Source: Takakia lepidozioides (taxonomy: Eukaryota; Streptophyta; Takakiopsida; Takakiales; Takakiaceae). From it: a DNA stretch of 64,000 bases. Below, one piece after another: positions 32,452 through 44,157 of the stretch. Within the stretch, counting starts at the first letter, position 1; every line of letters begins with the position of its first letter. Below the pieces are notes generated by a model. It was not told the DNA's origin and ran no database searches. It was given only the letters and a program-made list of their open reading frames with translations. Location of the stretch: assembly GCA_030704615.1 (NCBI GenBank), contig CM060732.1, positions 17,360,001 through 17,424,000 of the forward strand, written 5' to 3'. Both the position numbers and the translations under genes were made by a program.

Positions 32452-33040
32452 TAGGAAAGGGGGGTGATTATTGGGTGTATTTATTTATTTTTGATAGGGA
32501 GTGATTTAAGTTAGGAGCGGGGCAGTTATAACTTACCACTTCATTGTCTTCCTTCAGCTGAGCGATAGCATACTAAACTGTGAATGATAGAGAGTCTAAC
32601 TGGGCATAGAAGAAAATATATATTGGAAACTTAAGCAACAGAAAGAGTGAAGAAGAATATAGTGGAGCACGATGACAGGAAGATTTTTTTTGGTTAAAAT
32701 GGGAGTTGTGCTACCAGCGGAGTTGGAAAGAAGTGATGCGACCCTATTGTTGCCCCAACAGAGAAAAAGAAGAAGTTTGGTATAATGCCAGCAGGAGTGT
32801 TCAAATCTTTGAAATGGTCGAAGGTCGGCCACCAACGTCGCTGAAATTGTTAATAGAGTATATGGAGAATTACAACTTGTCTACATTGAGAGTATAGTGC
32901 CAGGGAAGAATAAATTCCTGAATGAACCAGTTTGGAGCGAGACATTGAGATGGCCTAGACGTCTTGAATTAGAGATGGGAAGTGTACGATGGTGAATCCA
33001 GGGTAGTACTTTGTAAGAGTAGGAATCAAGAACGAAGGAG
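32452..33040 (+). mobile_element. Ret-B PPT and probable 3' LTR start
   Basis: A purine tract AGGAAAGGGGGG (about 32453-32464) follows the end of pol. The next bases, TGATTATTGGGTG from 32466, are the probable LTR start. The LTR's far end could not be located, because Ret-C is inserted at 33041 and no second copy of this LTR is in the window. Confidence 0.45.
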
Positions 33041-33045
33041 CATGG

Positions 33046-34062
33046 TGTTAGAGGACTGTCTGGGACTAAGACACTTATACGGGATCTATAGGGTACCCTT
33101 ATTTTTGCACAGACTGAGACCAACAGGAGCCTTAGGGGTGACAGCAGCGCACTGTAGAGGGGGGTTACACAGCCGTCACAGTCGACACAGCAGTCACAGC
33201 CGACACAGCCAACACAGCCCGTCACAGTCGACACAGTCGACACAGCAGTCACAGCCGACACAGCCAACACAGCCCGTCACAATCGTCACAGCAGACACAT
33301 CCACACAGCCAGTCACAGCCCGACACAGCCAAACACAGTCGCACAGCCAGTCACAGCCCGACACAGCCAAACACAGCCGCACAGCCAGTCACAGCCCGTC
33401 ACAGCTTGACACAGCTGTCACGACCATAGGGAACGGAGAGCAGGACAGGGAACGACTGGGAACAACACCTGCAAATGGAACATGTTAGTTCACGGACGAC
33501 GGTTAGTGAGGGAAACGGTTAACCCCACGGGTAGGAGATAAAGCGAGAAGCAAGGACTGAGAATGGCCTTTTTGGGGGGATGATTTTGGAAGCACTTCAC
33601 GGAGAGGACTTCTTGGTCATGAGGAGAGGGGATCGGCAGAGATGAAGAACGGAAGCGAAGATGGAGAGATGAGGAGTAGATACTTGTTATATGCAAAGCT
33701 GTAGTGATATTGTAGAGCAGATTAGAGACACAATGGCTTCGGCCTGATACCTGATAAATCATAATCGGATACTTATACGATACAATCACACTGTTAGAGA
33801 TCTGAGTGAAGCTGTGGAATGAATGGATGAGTTTATGAAATCCAATAGATTGATAAAGCAAACTGATATTTAACTATCAATGGTAAGATAGCTAACATGA
33901 ATGCCAAAAAGGAAACAAATAGGAAACACCCCCATGATACACTAGCTGTAGGTCATGACTGATTGTTCTGCGCGGGCTGAGTACTTAGAGATTTCCAACT
34001 CTTCTATCTTGGAGTTTCCGCCTCGGATAGCGAAGGGATGGGTGAGTAAAAGCCGAGCGACA
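33046..34062 (+). repeat. 5' LTR of Ret-C
   Basis: Begins TGTTAGAGGACTGTCTGGG and ends AAAAGCCGAGCGACA. A CACAGCC/CACAGT minisatellite lies at 33165-33412. Near its 3' end an ATG at 33955 opens a frame that runs through the LTR end and PBS into the leader. Confidence 0.93.
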
Positions 34063-34064
34063 TT

Positions 34065-34082
34065 TGGCGACCATACTGGGGA
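34065..34082 (+). promoter_or_regulatory. Primer binding site of Ret-C
   Basis: TGGCGACCATACTGGGGA starts two bases after the LTR end. TGG matches the complement of a tRNA CCA end. The same site with one change is present in Ret-A (about 22377-22360, minus). I cannot assign the tRNA without a search. Confidence 0.75.
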
Positions 34083-34118
34083 ACTGAGTCATGAACAACC
34101 AGATGTGACAGGCATCTG

Positions 34119-35060
34119 GTGGATCATGGTGGTTGGACCATTAAAGAATTTGAAGTGAATCAAATTCCCTGTGGAACGAAGGAAGAAAGATTGTCCAAAC
34201 AATTCTTTCAAAGGTTCTTGGAATTGCCGGACGGTTGTAAAGAAAATATTCTTAAGCGAGTGCATGATGCTGATCCGGAATGGGGTCTGGAGAAAGGAGT
34301 GATAAAGATTTATCAGGTAGCCTGTAGAGGAAGAGCACGTTGGTTACCCACGTTGGTTTATGTGATAGCATTGCTATCCATTAAGCGAGAGTTTGAAGGC
34401 TGGGAAGAAAAAAAGGTGAATGTTTATACTCATATGCATGAAGAGCTTGTACTGGTAAAGAATTGGATTCCAAAGGATATTTTGTGGATCAAACTCACAC
34501 CAAGAACAGCTTTTCAGACTTGTTTGCCATATGGTTATATGGTAACGGAGACTTCAAGTATAGCCAAGGGTGCATTGAAGCTAGAAAGAAACCCAGGCAT
34601 ATACGAGAGATATTACAGAAGAGAGTTTTGGTTATTGCCACATTAAAAAATGAAAGACATGGGACATGAGTGATGAAAGAGAAGCTAGACGCCAGAGATA
34701 TTCAGCAAAAAAGAAAGCTATCTGAAAGCTAATTATCCATATCTTTGGGAGAGAGGAATAGACATAGGGGAATCATCTGGACCTCTCACACCATTAAGAT
34801 CAAAGAGTACATCACCCATACCGGAAGAACTAGAGTTGGATGCCACTCCTTCTGTTTCTTTGCAAGAAAGATTAAGGGAATTGGTACAGGAAGAAGATCA
34901 ATCACGAGGTGAAAGATCTGAGGTACATCCCTGGATAAAAGATTTGACGAAATCTTTGATAAGAGTTGGCATGGAACACCAAAAGCAGGAACTCCAGTTT
35001 CTGAAGCAGAAGGTGAAGAAGGAGAAGAGGATGTGGCACAGCCAACGGAGAGTTCAGACT
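34119..35060 (+). pseudogene. Ret-C gag leader / N-terminal Gag region
   Basis: Frame 34119-34646 encodes NQIPCGTKEERLSKQFFQRF, VHDADPEWGLEKG, RGRARWLPTLVYVI, HMHEELVLVKNWIPKDILW and LERNPGIYERYYRREFWLLP. It then continues after stops as YPYLWERGIDIGESSG and LQERLRELVQEEDQSR (34735-35060). The same protein is split in Ret-A. It lies between the PBS and the capsid, so it is probably the N-terminal part of Gag. No domain was recognised. Confidence 0.65.
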
Positions 35061-35351
35061 CTCCAACACCATTACAGTTGAGTTACATGAGTGAAGAAGA
35101 AACCCAAGGGCAGAACTTGGAGGATGAAAACAGAGAGAAGAAATTGGAAGAGGAAGACTATGAAGAAGTAGACCCAACAGCTGAGGTTGAGACTACAACC
35201 AGGACATCCCAACCCGTTGGACCTGGATCAAGTGGAGCACTTGGATCACAGGCCAACGAAGGTGTCGGCTCAGGGGATCAGGCGGGCTGCCTGGATCTGG
35301 CTCTGGGGGGACAGGGAGTGTGGGAAGTAGTGCAACTGAAGCTGGGAATAC

Positions 35352-36620
35352 TGTGAATATCGTGGGGCCGGAAGCAGGGAGTGCTCAAGGGCCACCACTT
35401 GGTGGAAGATCCACCACAAAAACAACAGGTCCAGAAGGACCAGCACCAGCAAGGGTGCCAGCACCTGTCAGTGGGCAGAAGGTAGGGCCACAGATGGCGT
35501 TACAACCAACACGGGCAAAAACCACCCTTTCCAATATATTCAGGAAAAGGGGATCCCGATGTACACATTAGCCAATTTGAGCACATGTGTATAGTGAACA
35601 ATGAGAATGACGATGATGCCAAGATGAGATTGTTTCCTTGTTCACTTATCAAGAAACAGTGAATGGTATGCAAGATTCCCTAATAATCATTTCCTAACCT
35701 GGAATGGCTTGAATACAACATTTCGAAATAGGTTCAGGACAAGTAAAACTGAAGATGAAGTGTATGGAAGTTTACAACAGTTAAAGCAAAAGAAGCATGA
35801 AACTGTTGAGGAGTATATGGAAAAGATGGAATTGATGATGAAAAAGGTGGCTGCAGTACCAGCACCCGGTTTACAGAAGACTTGGTTTGTGAGTGGACTA
35901 AGACTAGAGTTGCAAAAGAAAGTGGATATGTTACCCCATAATACAGTGGAGGAGGCATTTGAAACTGCAAACAGAATTGAGCAATTGGGAATGCTCAGGA
36001 GAGAGAAAAAGGATGATGAGGACTCTGAGGATGAGTCAGATGAAGAAGAAGAGCAAGAACTAAAAAGAAAGAGTAAGAGAAAGGAGAAGTTGAAGAGGGA
36101 TAACTATGAAAAAAGATTGGAAGAAATCTTGAAGAAGTATGCCACAGAGGCTGCAACACATTGGAGGAAGGGTGTATGGTGTGCAAAGTGCCAGAATGAA
36201 GGCCATACCACCACAGAATGCCACCTGAAGGAGAAACACTGTACTATCTGTAAAATGGATAACCATTCTACTGAGAATTGTTACTACAACAGAAGGACAG
36301 CTGCAAGAGAACCTAGGCAAGTAAGGGTGCATCAGGTGCAGCCCCAGCCAAGAAGAAACAATGATCAGGACCACTATGGTAGGTCTGGTGGTTATAACAA
36401 TGGCATGGAAGGGAGAGGTAATTCAAGAGGGAATTACCAAGGAAATTCCAGAGGCAACTATCAGGGTAATCCAAGGGGAATTACCAGCCCGGGAATCAGG
36501 ATTATAGAAGTAATCCAAGAACAGACCAAGGGCGAGGACCCAATGGTGAAGAACTATGTTACTATTGTAATCAGCCAGGACATCGCAAGGCAGCCTGTTC
36601 ATTCTGGATAAGACACCAGA
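35352..36620 (+). pseudogene. gag: Ret-C gag: linker, capsid and nucleocapsid
   Basis: Collinear with Ret-D 12337-13620. A Pro/Gly/Thr-rich linker (GRSTTKTTGPEGPAPARVPA) precedes the capsid. The frame is open from 35709. Zinc knuckles CAKCQNEGHTTTEC and CTICKMDNHSTENC are in frame. One G is missing in the run at 36475-36478 relative to Ret-D, so the third knuckle (CYYCNQPGHRKAAC) is out of frame. A small deletion near 35655 also disrupts KKASEWY. Function is the virus-like particle shell and RNA binding. Confidence 0.85.
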
Positions 36621-36625
36621 ATGAG

Positions 36626-38116
36626 ATGAGAGCTCCTGTGAATGAGGGCCCAGTGGTGGCAGCTCACATGGTTAGGTCATGTGTTGTACCAAAAGTAAGT
36701 ACAATGATAGTAACCAGAAGTAAAGCCAAACTAATACCTCCAGTAGTAGAGGAAAAAGATGATAATGAAGGTGACAATGATATGCCTGAAGATGAAGAGA
36801 CTTGGAAAGATGAGAAGGAACTGCACAAGGAAGTGGCAGATACTATAAGGGAAATGCAAAAGAGTACTGATATTCCTGTGGCAGATTCCTCTGATTCGGA
36901 TGGAGAAAAAGAAGGGAATGAGGAAGAAAGGAAAAAAGAAGATGCAGACATGCAAAGTAATGAAGAGACTTTGGCTGAAGTAATATGTCAGACCAAAGCA
37001 GAAATTACCATTGGACAGCTATTAGCTGTGGCACCTTATTATAGGCACAGGCTGTATCAAGCAATCAATCGAATTGCCCAAGAGACAGGAAACACAGACC
37101 TGAACAGCAAGGTGACCAGTTATAATGTGAAGCCGGAAGGGCGAGAAACAGTCATGGACTTTGATGATTCTATGCCAGTAATCCAATTGAGAATTGGAAG
37201 CACAGAACTAACTGATGTACTGATAGATGGTGGTTCTGGAATAAATATCATGACAGACCAATTAAGGAAGAAGCTTGGTCTAAGTAACATGAAACCAGCC
37301 CCATTTACAGTAACAATGGCAGATCAAAGAAGTGTACAGCCATTGGGATTAATAAGAGGAGTTAAGATACAGATACAGAAGATGATCTTTATGATCACAG
37401 TAACTGTATTAAAAATGGATGAAGTCATGGAGGCTTACTCCTTATTATTGGGACGTCCGTGGCTGAAACAGGCCAGGGTATTCCATGACTGGAATTCTCA
37501 GTTACTAACCGTGCATAATGGGATACACGAGATACAAATTACCACAAAGAAATCTAGTAGATTACCTGCTACAAGAAGACCTCGAGGAGTCAGAGAGTAT
37601 GACTGGAAAGGAGGACTGGATGAGGAGCAGGAAGCTACCCTATTTGCTGCACACCCAGAGTGGGAGCAGGTTGCAGAGATGCGGCTGGAAAGCCTAAGTT
37701 GTTTGAGGGGTATCTGCTGTGGTGTAGTGACAGCAACACCAACTGAAGAAGAAACCAGCATTTACCCATCACATTTCTATGAAGAAAGAGAAGGAGAAAT
37801 AGAAATCCTAGAAGAACCAGCCACTGTGAGCTTACAGGATGAAGTGGTGACTGGTTGGACAATCACAGCTGATGAGCAGGTGAGGGAAGTGAATGTGGGA
37901 ACTAAAGAGGAACCGAGGATGGTGAAAGTAGGAGCTGATTTGGAGCCGGAATTCTTCGAAGAAGCTAAAAGCTTGTTCATCAAATACAGAGATGTATTTC
38001 CTTGGAGCTATGAGGATCTAAAAGGGATACCACCTGAAGTCTGTCAGCATAAGATTGAACTGGAACCAGGGTCAGTACCAATCAAGCAGGCGAGGTACAG
38101 AATGAATCCCAACTGA
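36626..38116 (+). pseudogene. pol: Ret-C protease and start of reverse transcriptase
   Basis: Encodes an acidic linker, the retropepsin-like region (LIDGGSGINIMTDQLRKKLG at about 37222-37281, then SLLLGRPWL), and the approach to RT (KYRDVFPWSYEDLKGIP, KQARYRMNPN). It stops abruptly at TGA 38114-38116, because the sequence after AATCCCAACT is foreign. In Ret-D the next codons lead into EEIKKLAEAKFIYPIEYTT, which here appear only at 40871. Confidence 0.88.
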
Positions 38117-39339
38117 AGTGATCTTAAGCTTTGAAGTGCAAATGATGTGACCACATGTGGAACCTCTTGTATATGAATTTATTTTAACACGACACTTTGC
38201 ATGAACAATGTGTATGTTGTCAGGAAGCTTGGGAATCGGTAACAGATTGAAAAAAAAATTGTATCAAGGCCAATCGGCAGTGTTTACATCTACAGATCAT
38301 GTACATGGCAATGACATGGTTTTTGGCCAACTAGGAATTTTTTAGAACGTGAAACTTTCCATGCACAATCTATATAGGGTCCTTTACCATGCGCCAAAAA
38401 ATCACATCGAAGAAAATTGATGTCAATGCTATTTCATAAGTTTAGCACCGCTTTGTATCATGATACGGACATGGTATGGACAATTGTGTACATAGCGTGG
38501 ATATTTGTGCACATTGTAAAGACGTTTGTGTACTCTAATAGCTAAGAAGAAAAGTGACCAGTTGATGGAAAATGTCAGAATGTGCAGAAAAGGAGGGTGA
38601 AGGAAGTTTTGTGTACTTGGGTAGTATAGGGTGGTTGATTATTTGGTTTAGGGTGGGTAGTTTAGGGTGGTTGGTTAGTTAGTTTATAGAGGTTGGTTAC
38701 TTTTGGTTAGTTTTGTGTGTACTAGTTTACATTGTGCTTTTCATTGGTTTTTCCTTTTTTCTACATGTGGAATGGAGTTGTTTTGGGTTAAGCATTTCTG
38801 TGACCAAAGTATTCGTTGACTGTGCTGAGTTGACAGTGACATGGAAACTAATGGAAACTACAGAAACTAAAACTATAAGAAACAAAGTAAACTAAAGTAA
38901 AGAAAGCTATCGGACTAGAACTACTTAGAAGCCTGAGAGACGAAACAACGAGCTGAAGAAAACCAAGGACAGACACAGTTTGGAAGTTTGTCAATTCCTC
39001 TTGGACGGCTGAGCTTCATGACTAGATCGGCTGAAAGGGTTCTAGTTTCTTCCTCGGAAATCTTTCTTTAACTATCCTTGGTGCAAGGCATTCAATGGCA
39101 TGCCATTTCAATCAGATAATGGTGAAGCAGGGTCATAACACTGGAGTGAGCCCCTCACAAAGGTAGTCTCTGTTACCTTCTGTACTTATGCACAGGGTCC
39201 ATGGCCCCAAGGCTACAGCAAAACATTCATAATTGCTATATGCATGAGGTCTAATTGCTATGTGCATGAAGTGTTCACTCTTGCACATCAGATTGACTAA
39301 GACTCTACTGCACCCAACAGGTTGTCAATCACGTCCTTT

Positions 39340-39930
39340 ATTCAGAATGGAAACCAAATGACATCATCATGTTGTAGACCCTTACCCATGCGGGCATTGA
39401 AGTCACCCAGCAAAAATACGTACAATAGCATTGGCACAGAACTTAGCAGTCCAAACAGGGATCCCTCAGTTTAACCCTTAATATATTGTCCACAAAGAGG
39501 TCCTTATTGCTGATGACACATTTTAAATTTACTCCCAGCCATATACTATGTTCATGCTGAAGGTCCCTTTTGATACATTCACAATTATCAGTCAAGAAAT
39601 CGCAGACAAAGGTACCAACACCCTTTTGACCATGCTTTGCACCCAACAGACTGTCAAGCTTGTCCTCTATTCAGAATGGAATACTACAGACATCATCATG
39701 CTATAAACCCTTACCCACGCGGGCATTGACGTCACCTAGCAAGACTACATGACATTTGTCACAGAACTAAGCAGTCTACCTTCTAAGAAGCCCTTGACAT
39801 CTTTGACAAACAGGGATCCCTTAGTTGGCATGTAGATATAGAATTTAGTCCCAGCCACATCCTCTGCTCATACTGAAGGTTCCCTTTGATAATTTTACAA
39901 TTATCAATGAAGAAATTGCAGACAAAGGTA
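39340..39930 (-). pseudogene. Two tandem LINE endonuclease fragments
   Basis: On the minus strand, 39646-39443 encodes GQKGVGTFVCDFLTDNCE, YEHSIWLGVNLK and KDLFVD, and 39420-39360 resembles the GDFNAR-x-GKG codons. These match the LINE at 58994-60640 (GQKGVGFFVRDFLFDNCE, YEHSIWLKLNLK, STKDLFVG, LLGDFNARVGKG). A second, more decayed copy of the same region lies at about 39660-39930, so the fragment is duplicated in direct order. Confidence 0.65.
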
Positions 39931-40178
39931 CCACCACAAATGTGGATAAGATTTGCTTGCAGAATTTGAACTTAGAGCCATGGCCTGAGGTGTCTTGCTC
40001 CTGATTCAGCACTGCACCTACTCAATCCACAAGCAGTTATTAGCTATCATCTGCCTTCTGCCCTGTTGGGCTACAATTCATGTCCAATCAGACAGCACAA
40101 TTTCACTTGACAAAGAATCATAGAGATTGCAGGGTGAGCTCCACTTTGCATACATCAAAACTATGACATACACTGCCC

Positions 40179-40367
40179 CTAGACCAACAAGAAACAACAA
40201 GAAACAACAATACTCACATAATCATCTTCCACTTCCAGAGATGCAAGTACCGATTTGATTCCACATAGCACATCTTCTGACAGCTCGTACACAATGTCAT
40301 TTCCACTTGCCCTGTACTGTTTGGGGGGCATGAGGAACTTCACCGCACGCACTAGATGTGCATGCAT
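40179..40367 (-). other. Possible exon of an unknown gene
   Basis: A 62-codon minus-strand frame (PPKQYRASGNDIVYELSEDV, then IKSVLASLEVEDDYV, then a GTGAGT-like donor at about 40219) has the composition of a real exon. I cannot assign it to a family and see no partner exon nearby. It lies inside the foreign segment in Ret-C. Confidence 0.3.
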
Positions 40368-40870
40368 ATAAACAACATGAGAATTTTTTAATAGAATGTA
40401 AGATGATTCACCACTTCTGATGATGTTAATGTGAATGAGACCGAGGCCTGGTCACCGAGAGATGAGAGGTCGCCCAGCTCTCTAGATAGTTGCGATCCAG
40501 AGTACTATAATTTTGATAATTTCTATGATCCAAGTCCTGATTACGAGTGTCCGAGAGAACGAGAGAGAGAGTTTTGAGAGGGATGTTGAGCGCTCTCAGG
40601 AGTATGATGAGTCTCTAGGAGATTTGCTTCCGGAGGATGTGCAGTGGTTTGAAAAGTTTGAAGCATCTGTTCGAGAGGATGCTCGTCGTCTGAACAGTCA
40701 TCACGAAGCGATTTTTGTGCGACCTGGGTTTTGTTCTGATTTTGGGAGAGAGAGTGCGTTATGCCAGACCCGAGCCGTCGTGGCTGTCAGGAACTCCCTG
40801 CGCTTGCGGCCAGAAGTATTCAAGGCTTGTTTTCTTCATCATCGGCAGGTGGCCTGGGAAGCGCTCAGGC

Positions 40871-43800
40871 TTGGAGAAGAGATAAAGAAGTTGGCTGAGG
40901 CTAAGTTTATATATCCAATAGAGTATACAACTTGGTTGTCACCCATAGTGATAATTCCCAAGAATAATGGTAAACTAAGAGTTTATGTGAACTACAAGAA
41001 GCTGAATGCTTGTACGAAGAAAGATCCTTTCCCTTTGCCATTCACAGAAGCAGTATTAGACACTGTGGCAGGCCATGAGATGTACTCATTCATGGATGGG
41101 TTCAATGGTTATAATCAAGTGCAAGTGGTAGAAGAAGATCAAGGAAAAACAGCTTTCATCATAGACTGGGGGGCTTATGCATACAAAGTCATGCCCTTTG
41201 GACTTTGTAATGCACCAGCGACCTTTCAGAGAGTGATAAGTGAATCTTTTCATGAGTATCTGGATGATTTCATGCATGTATTCTTGGATGATTTCAGTGT
41301 GTACAGCTCTAAGGATGAGCACTTGCATAAATTGGAGTTATGTTTGGCCAGATGCAGGATGAGAGGTCTGGGCCTGAATCCAGAGAAGTGTACTTTCTGT
41401 GTGAACTCAGGGGTGCTGCTGGGACACATTGTGTGTAAGAAGGGACTCCTTGTGGATCCCAGGAAGACAGAAGCCATTAAAGCCTCTCCACCACCATTGA
41501 ATTTTAAGAATCTAAGGAGATTCCTTGGGCAAACCAGTTATTACAGAAGATTTGTAAAAAGGTATGCACAAATAGCAGCACCATTGAGCAAACTACTGAA
41601 GAAAGATGCAGTGTTTGCCTGGACAGCTGAATGTCAACAGGCGTTTGAGGAACATAAACTGTTAGTAACAACTACACCGGTGCTGATTAACCCTCACTGG
41701 CATGTAGTATTTCATGTTCACTGCGATGCATCAGGAGAAGCGTTGGGAGCGGTGTTAGCCCAGAATGTTACAGGGAATATAGATTCACCTGTGTACTATG
41801 CTAGCCGGTTGATGAACAGTGCTGAGAGGAACTATAGCACAACGGAAAGAGAAGCATTAGCAATGATCTATGCAGTGAAGAAATTCAGGCATTACCTGTT
41901 GGGCAAGAAGTTTATGTTCTATGTGGATCACCAGGCTCTGATATACCTGTTAAACAAACCTCTGATAAGCGGAAGAATAGCAAGATGGTTGATAATCTTG
42001 CACGAGTTTGAGTTCGAGGTTGTTTACAAGCCTGGGAGACTGCATCTTGTGGCGGATCATTTGTCACGGTTATCAACAGGAGAACCAGCCACAGGAATAG
42101 ATGATCAATTACCAGATGCGAGTCTCTTTGCAGTGGAGGTGCAGGGAAGTGCAGATGACTGGTTAGATTGGCAGTGGCCAATCAGATACTACCTTGCTCA
42201 TGGTCAGTGCCCACCTAGTTATGGTAAGGAGCAGAGAAAGAGAATCGCTATCAAAGCTTTACCTTATACTATGGTAGGAAGCAGAATGTATAAGCTAGGA
42301 CCTGATGGAGTACTAAAACGATGCTTGTACCACCATGAAGTAAATAAAGTTTTGGAGGAAGTTCATAAAGGAGTGGCTGGAGGTCATTTTGGAGAAGAGA
42401 CTACAAGTAGGAAGATACTACTCGCAGGTTACTGGTGGCCTACTTTGTTCAAAGATGTACACGAGTATTGTCAGAGTTGTGATGAATGTCAGAGGCTAGG
42501 ACCTTTGCAGAGATCTGGAAGGATGGCCTTACATCCTACAATGCCTACGGAACCATTTCAGAAATGGGGACTAGACTTTGTTGGACCGATAAACCCACCA
42601 GCCAAGAATACACGGAACAAGTACATAATTACAGCCACTGATTATACTACAAAGTGGATGGAAGCTAAAGCTTTGAGGGACAACACAGCCAAGTCCACAG
42701 CAAGGTTCCTGTATGAGAACATACTTACACGATTTGGCTGTCCCTTAGAATTTATCAGTGATCAAGGAAGTCACTTCATGAATGAGACCATTGAGTTGTT
42801 GACTAAAGAGTTCATGATTGTGCATAGAAAGAGTACAACATATTACCCACAGGGTAATGGGCAAGCAGAGGCTACCAACAAAATACTATGTACTATCTTG
42901 GCTAAGATAGTCAATGCAAACAGAACGGATTGGGATACAAAGCTGCTGACAGCTTTGTGGTCATACAGGACTTCATACAAAGTCACCACTAAGTATACAC
43001 CATTCCAATTAGTTTATGGTATGGAAGCCTTATTTCCAGTGGAATTCCTGTTACCTACCATGAGAACGGAGTGGGGAAAGAGAATGGAATTGCAAGATTC
43101 CATTAAGGTCAGGAAACATGAATTATACCATGTGGAAGAAGTACGTGCTGATGCAGCTGATAATATGACCAGAATTCAGATGAAGAGAAAGGAACAGTTT
43201 GATGAAGGCAAGTTAAAGACTTTTAAGACGGGGGATTTGGTTCTATGGTTGCAGAAAAAGGGAAAGATTAAAGCTTCTAAGCTTAAATCACCATGGAAAG
43301 GACCTTATGTCATACAAAAGATGTATGATAACAACACCGCCATGTTACAAACCATTAACAAAGAAATGCTGGGAAGAGTCAATGCCAATAAGTTGAAGGG
43401 GTACAGTGGTATCCATGACAAACCATTGCAGCATGATTTGCATGTTGAAACGCAAGAGCAGTCACGGGCTGCACCAGTGTTACCAACGGAGTATGGAGCA
43501 CTTGTAGCTAGGCCAAGCATATATGACCAGGGCGGGCGGACAAGGCGAAGCACAGTCTATCACAGCCCATCAAGGCGAAACACAGCCTATCACAGCCCAT
43601 CACAACGTGACACAGCCTATCACAGCCCAGCACGGCACAACACAGCCTATCACAACCTACCACCGCGTGTCACAGCCTATCACAGCTTACCACAGTACAA
43701 CACAGCCTATTACAACCTACCACAGCATGTCACAGCCTATCACAGCTTACCACAGTGCATCACAGCCTATCACAGCGTACCAAAGTATGACACAGCCTGT

Positions 43801-44157
43801 CACAGCTCAACACAGCCTACTAGGGTTACACGATCCATAGAATCAGTGACAGGTGGACGCATAATAACTTCAGGAAAATGGCTGATGGAAGAAAAAACGG
43901 AAACTAGTTTAAAAATAGACACGTGGAAGTCAGGGCGCGACACACAGCTGAGAAGGAAGTGCAAGAACAGGTGTCATAAAGAAAGAGGACAAGAACGGCC
44001 GTCAAAAAAGATGAAAGGCGGGCCCATTAATGAATACGGAAAAAGGGAAACGGAACGAACGGCAAGTACAGAAAAGCGAAATTCTTGTCACATGTGTGAT
44101 CCTAGTGGACTATCTAGCAGGGAAAGTCCACTAAAGAAAATAAAATCTAAAATCTAG
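40871..44157 (+). CDS. pol: Ret-C pol: RT-RNase H-integrase with repeat tail
   Basis: Open from 40513, but only codons from 40871 on are pol; the first 120 codons are foreign. RT: FIYPIEYTTWLSPIVIIPK, FMDGFNGYNQ, MPFGLCNAPATFQR and the catalytic VFLDDFSVYSS (about 41278-41310, intact). RNase H: HCDASGEALGAVL, YSTTEREALAM, DHQALIYL. Integrase: zinc finger H-K-G...H...C-Q-S-C-D-E-C, then GLDFVGP, ISDQGSHF and YYPQGNGQAEA, which keep the D,D-35-E layout. The C-terminal tail is a set of Y-H-S-P-S-R-x-x-T-A repeats, then a Lys/Arg-rich stretch to a TAG at 44155-44157. No chromodomain. The frame stays open beyond the TAG. Confidence 0.88.
43535..43815 (+). repeat. CACAGCCTATCACAGC coding minisatellite in pol tail
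   Basis: About ten units of roughly 30 bp (CACAGCCTATCACAGCCCATCA or ...TTACCACAGTA) encode imperfect T-A-Y-H-S-x-P/L repeats. The CACAGC core also occurs in the LTR minisatellites of the same element. Confidence 0.88.

Larger units (their letters stand above)
38113..40870. other. Foreign 2.75-kb segment replacing 12 bp of Ret-C pol
   Basis: The left junction follows AATCCCAACT at 38112; the right junction is at TTGGAGAAGAG (40871). Relative to Ret-D, 12 bases (15106-15117) are lost and no target duplication is seen. The segment contains AT-rich DNA, a GGTT-rich stretch (38620-38720), two decayed antisense LINE endonuclease fragments (39340-39930), and an open frame of about 120 codons (40513-40870) that runs in frame into pol. 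It resembles a repair patch or a rearranged composite insertion. Confidence 0.75.

Noticed and set aside
33165-33412. Regular CACAGC repeats (also at 6640, 22990, 48232) as a CRISPR array
   Set aside because: Units are short, imperfect and without unique spacers, lie inside LTRs, and the genome is eukaryotic.
40513-40870. Start of Ret-C pol at 40513
   Set aside because: Ret-D shows that pol continues from gag-protease with no such N-terminus; these codons belong to the foreign patch.
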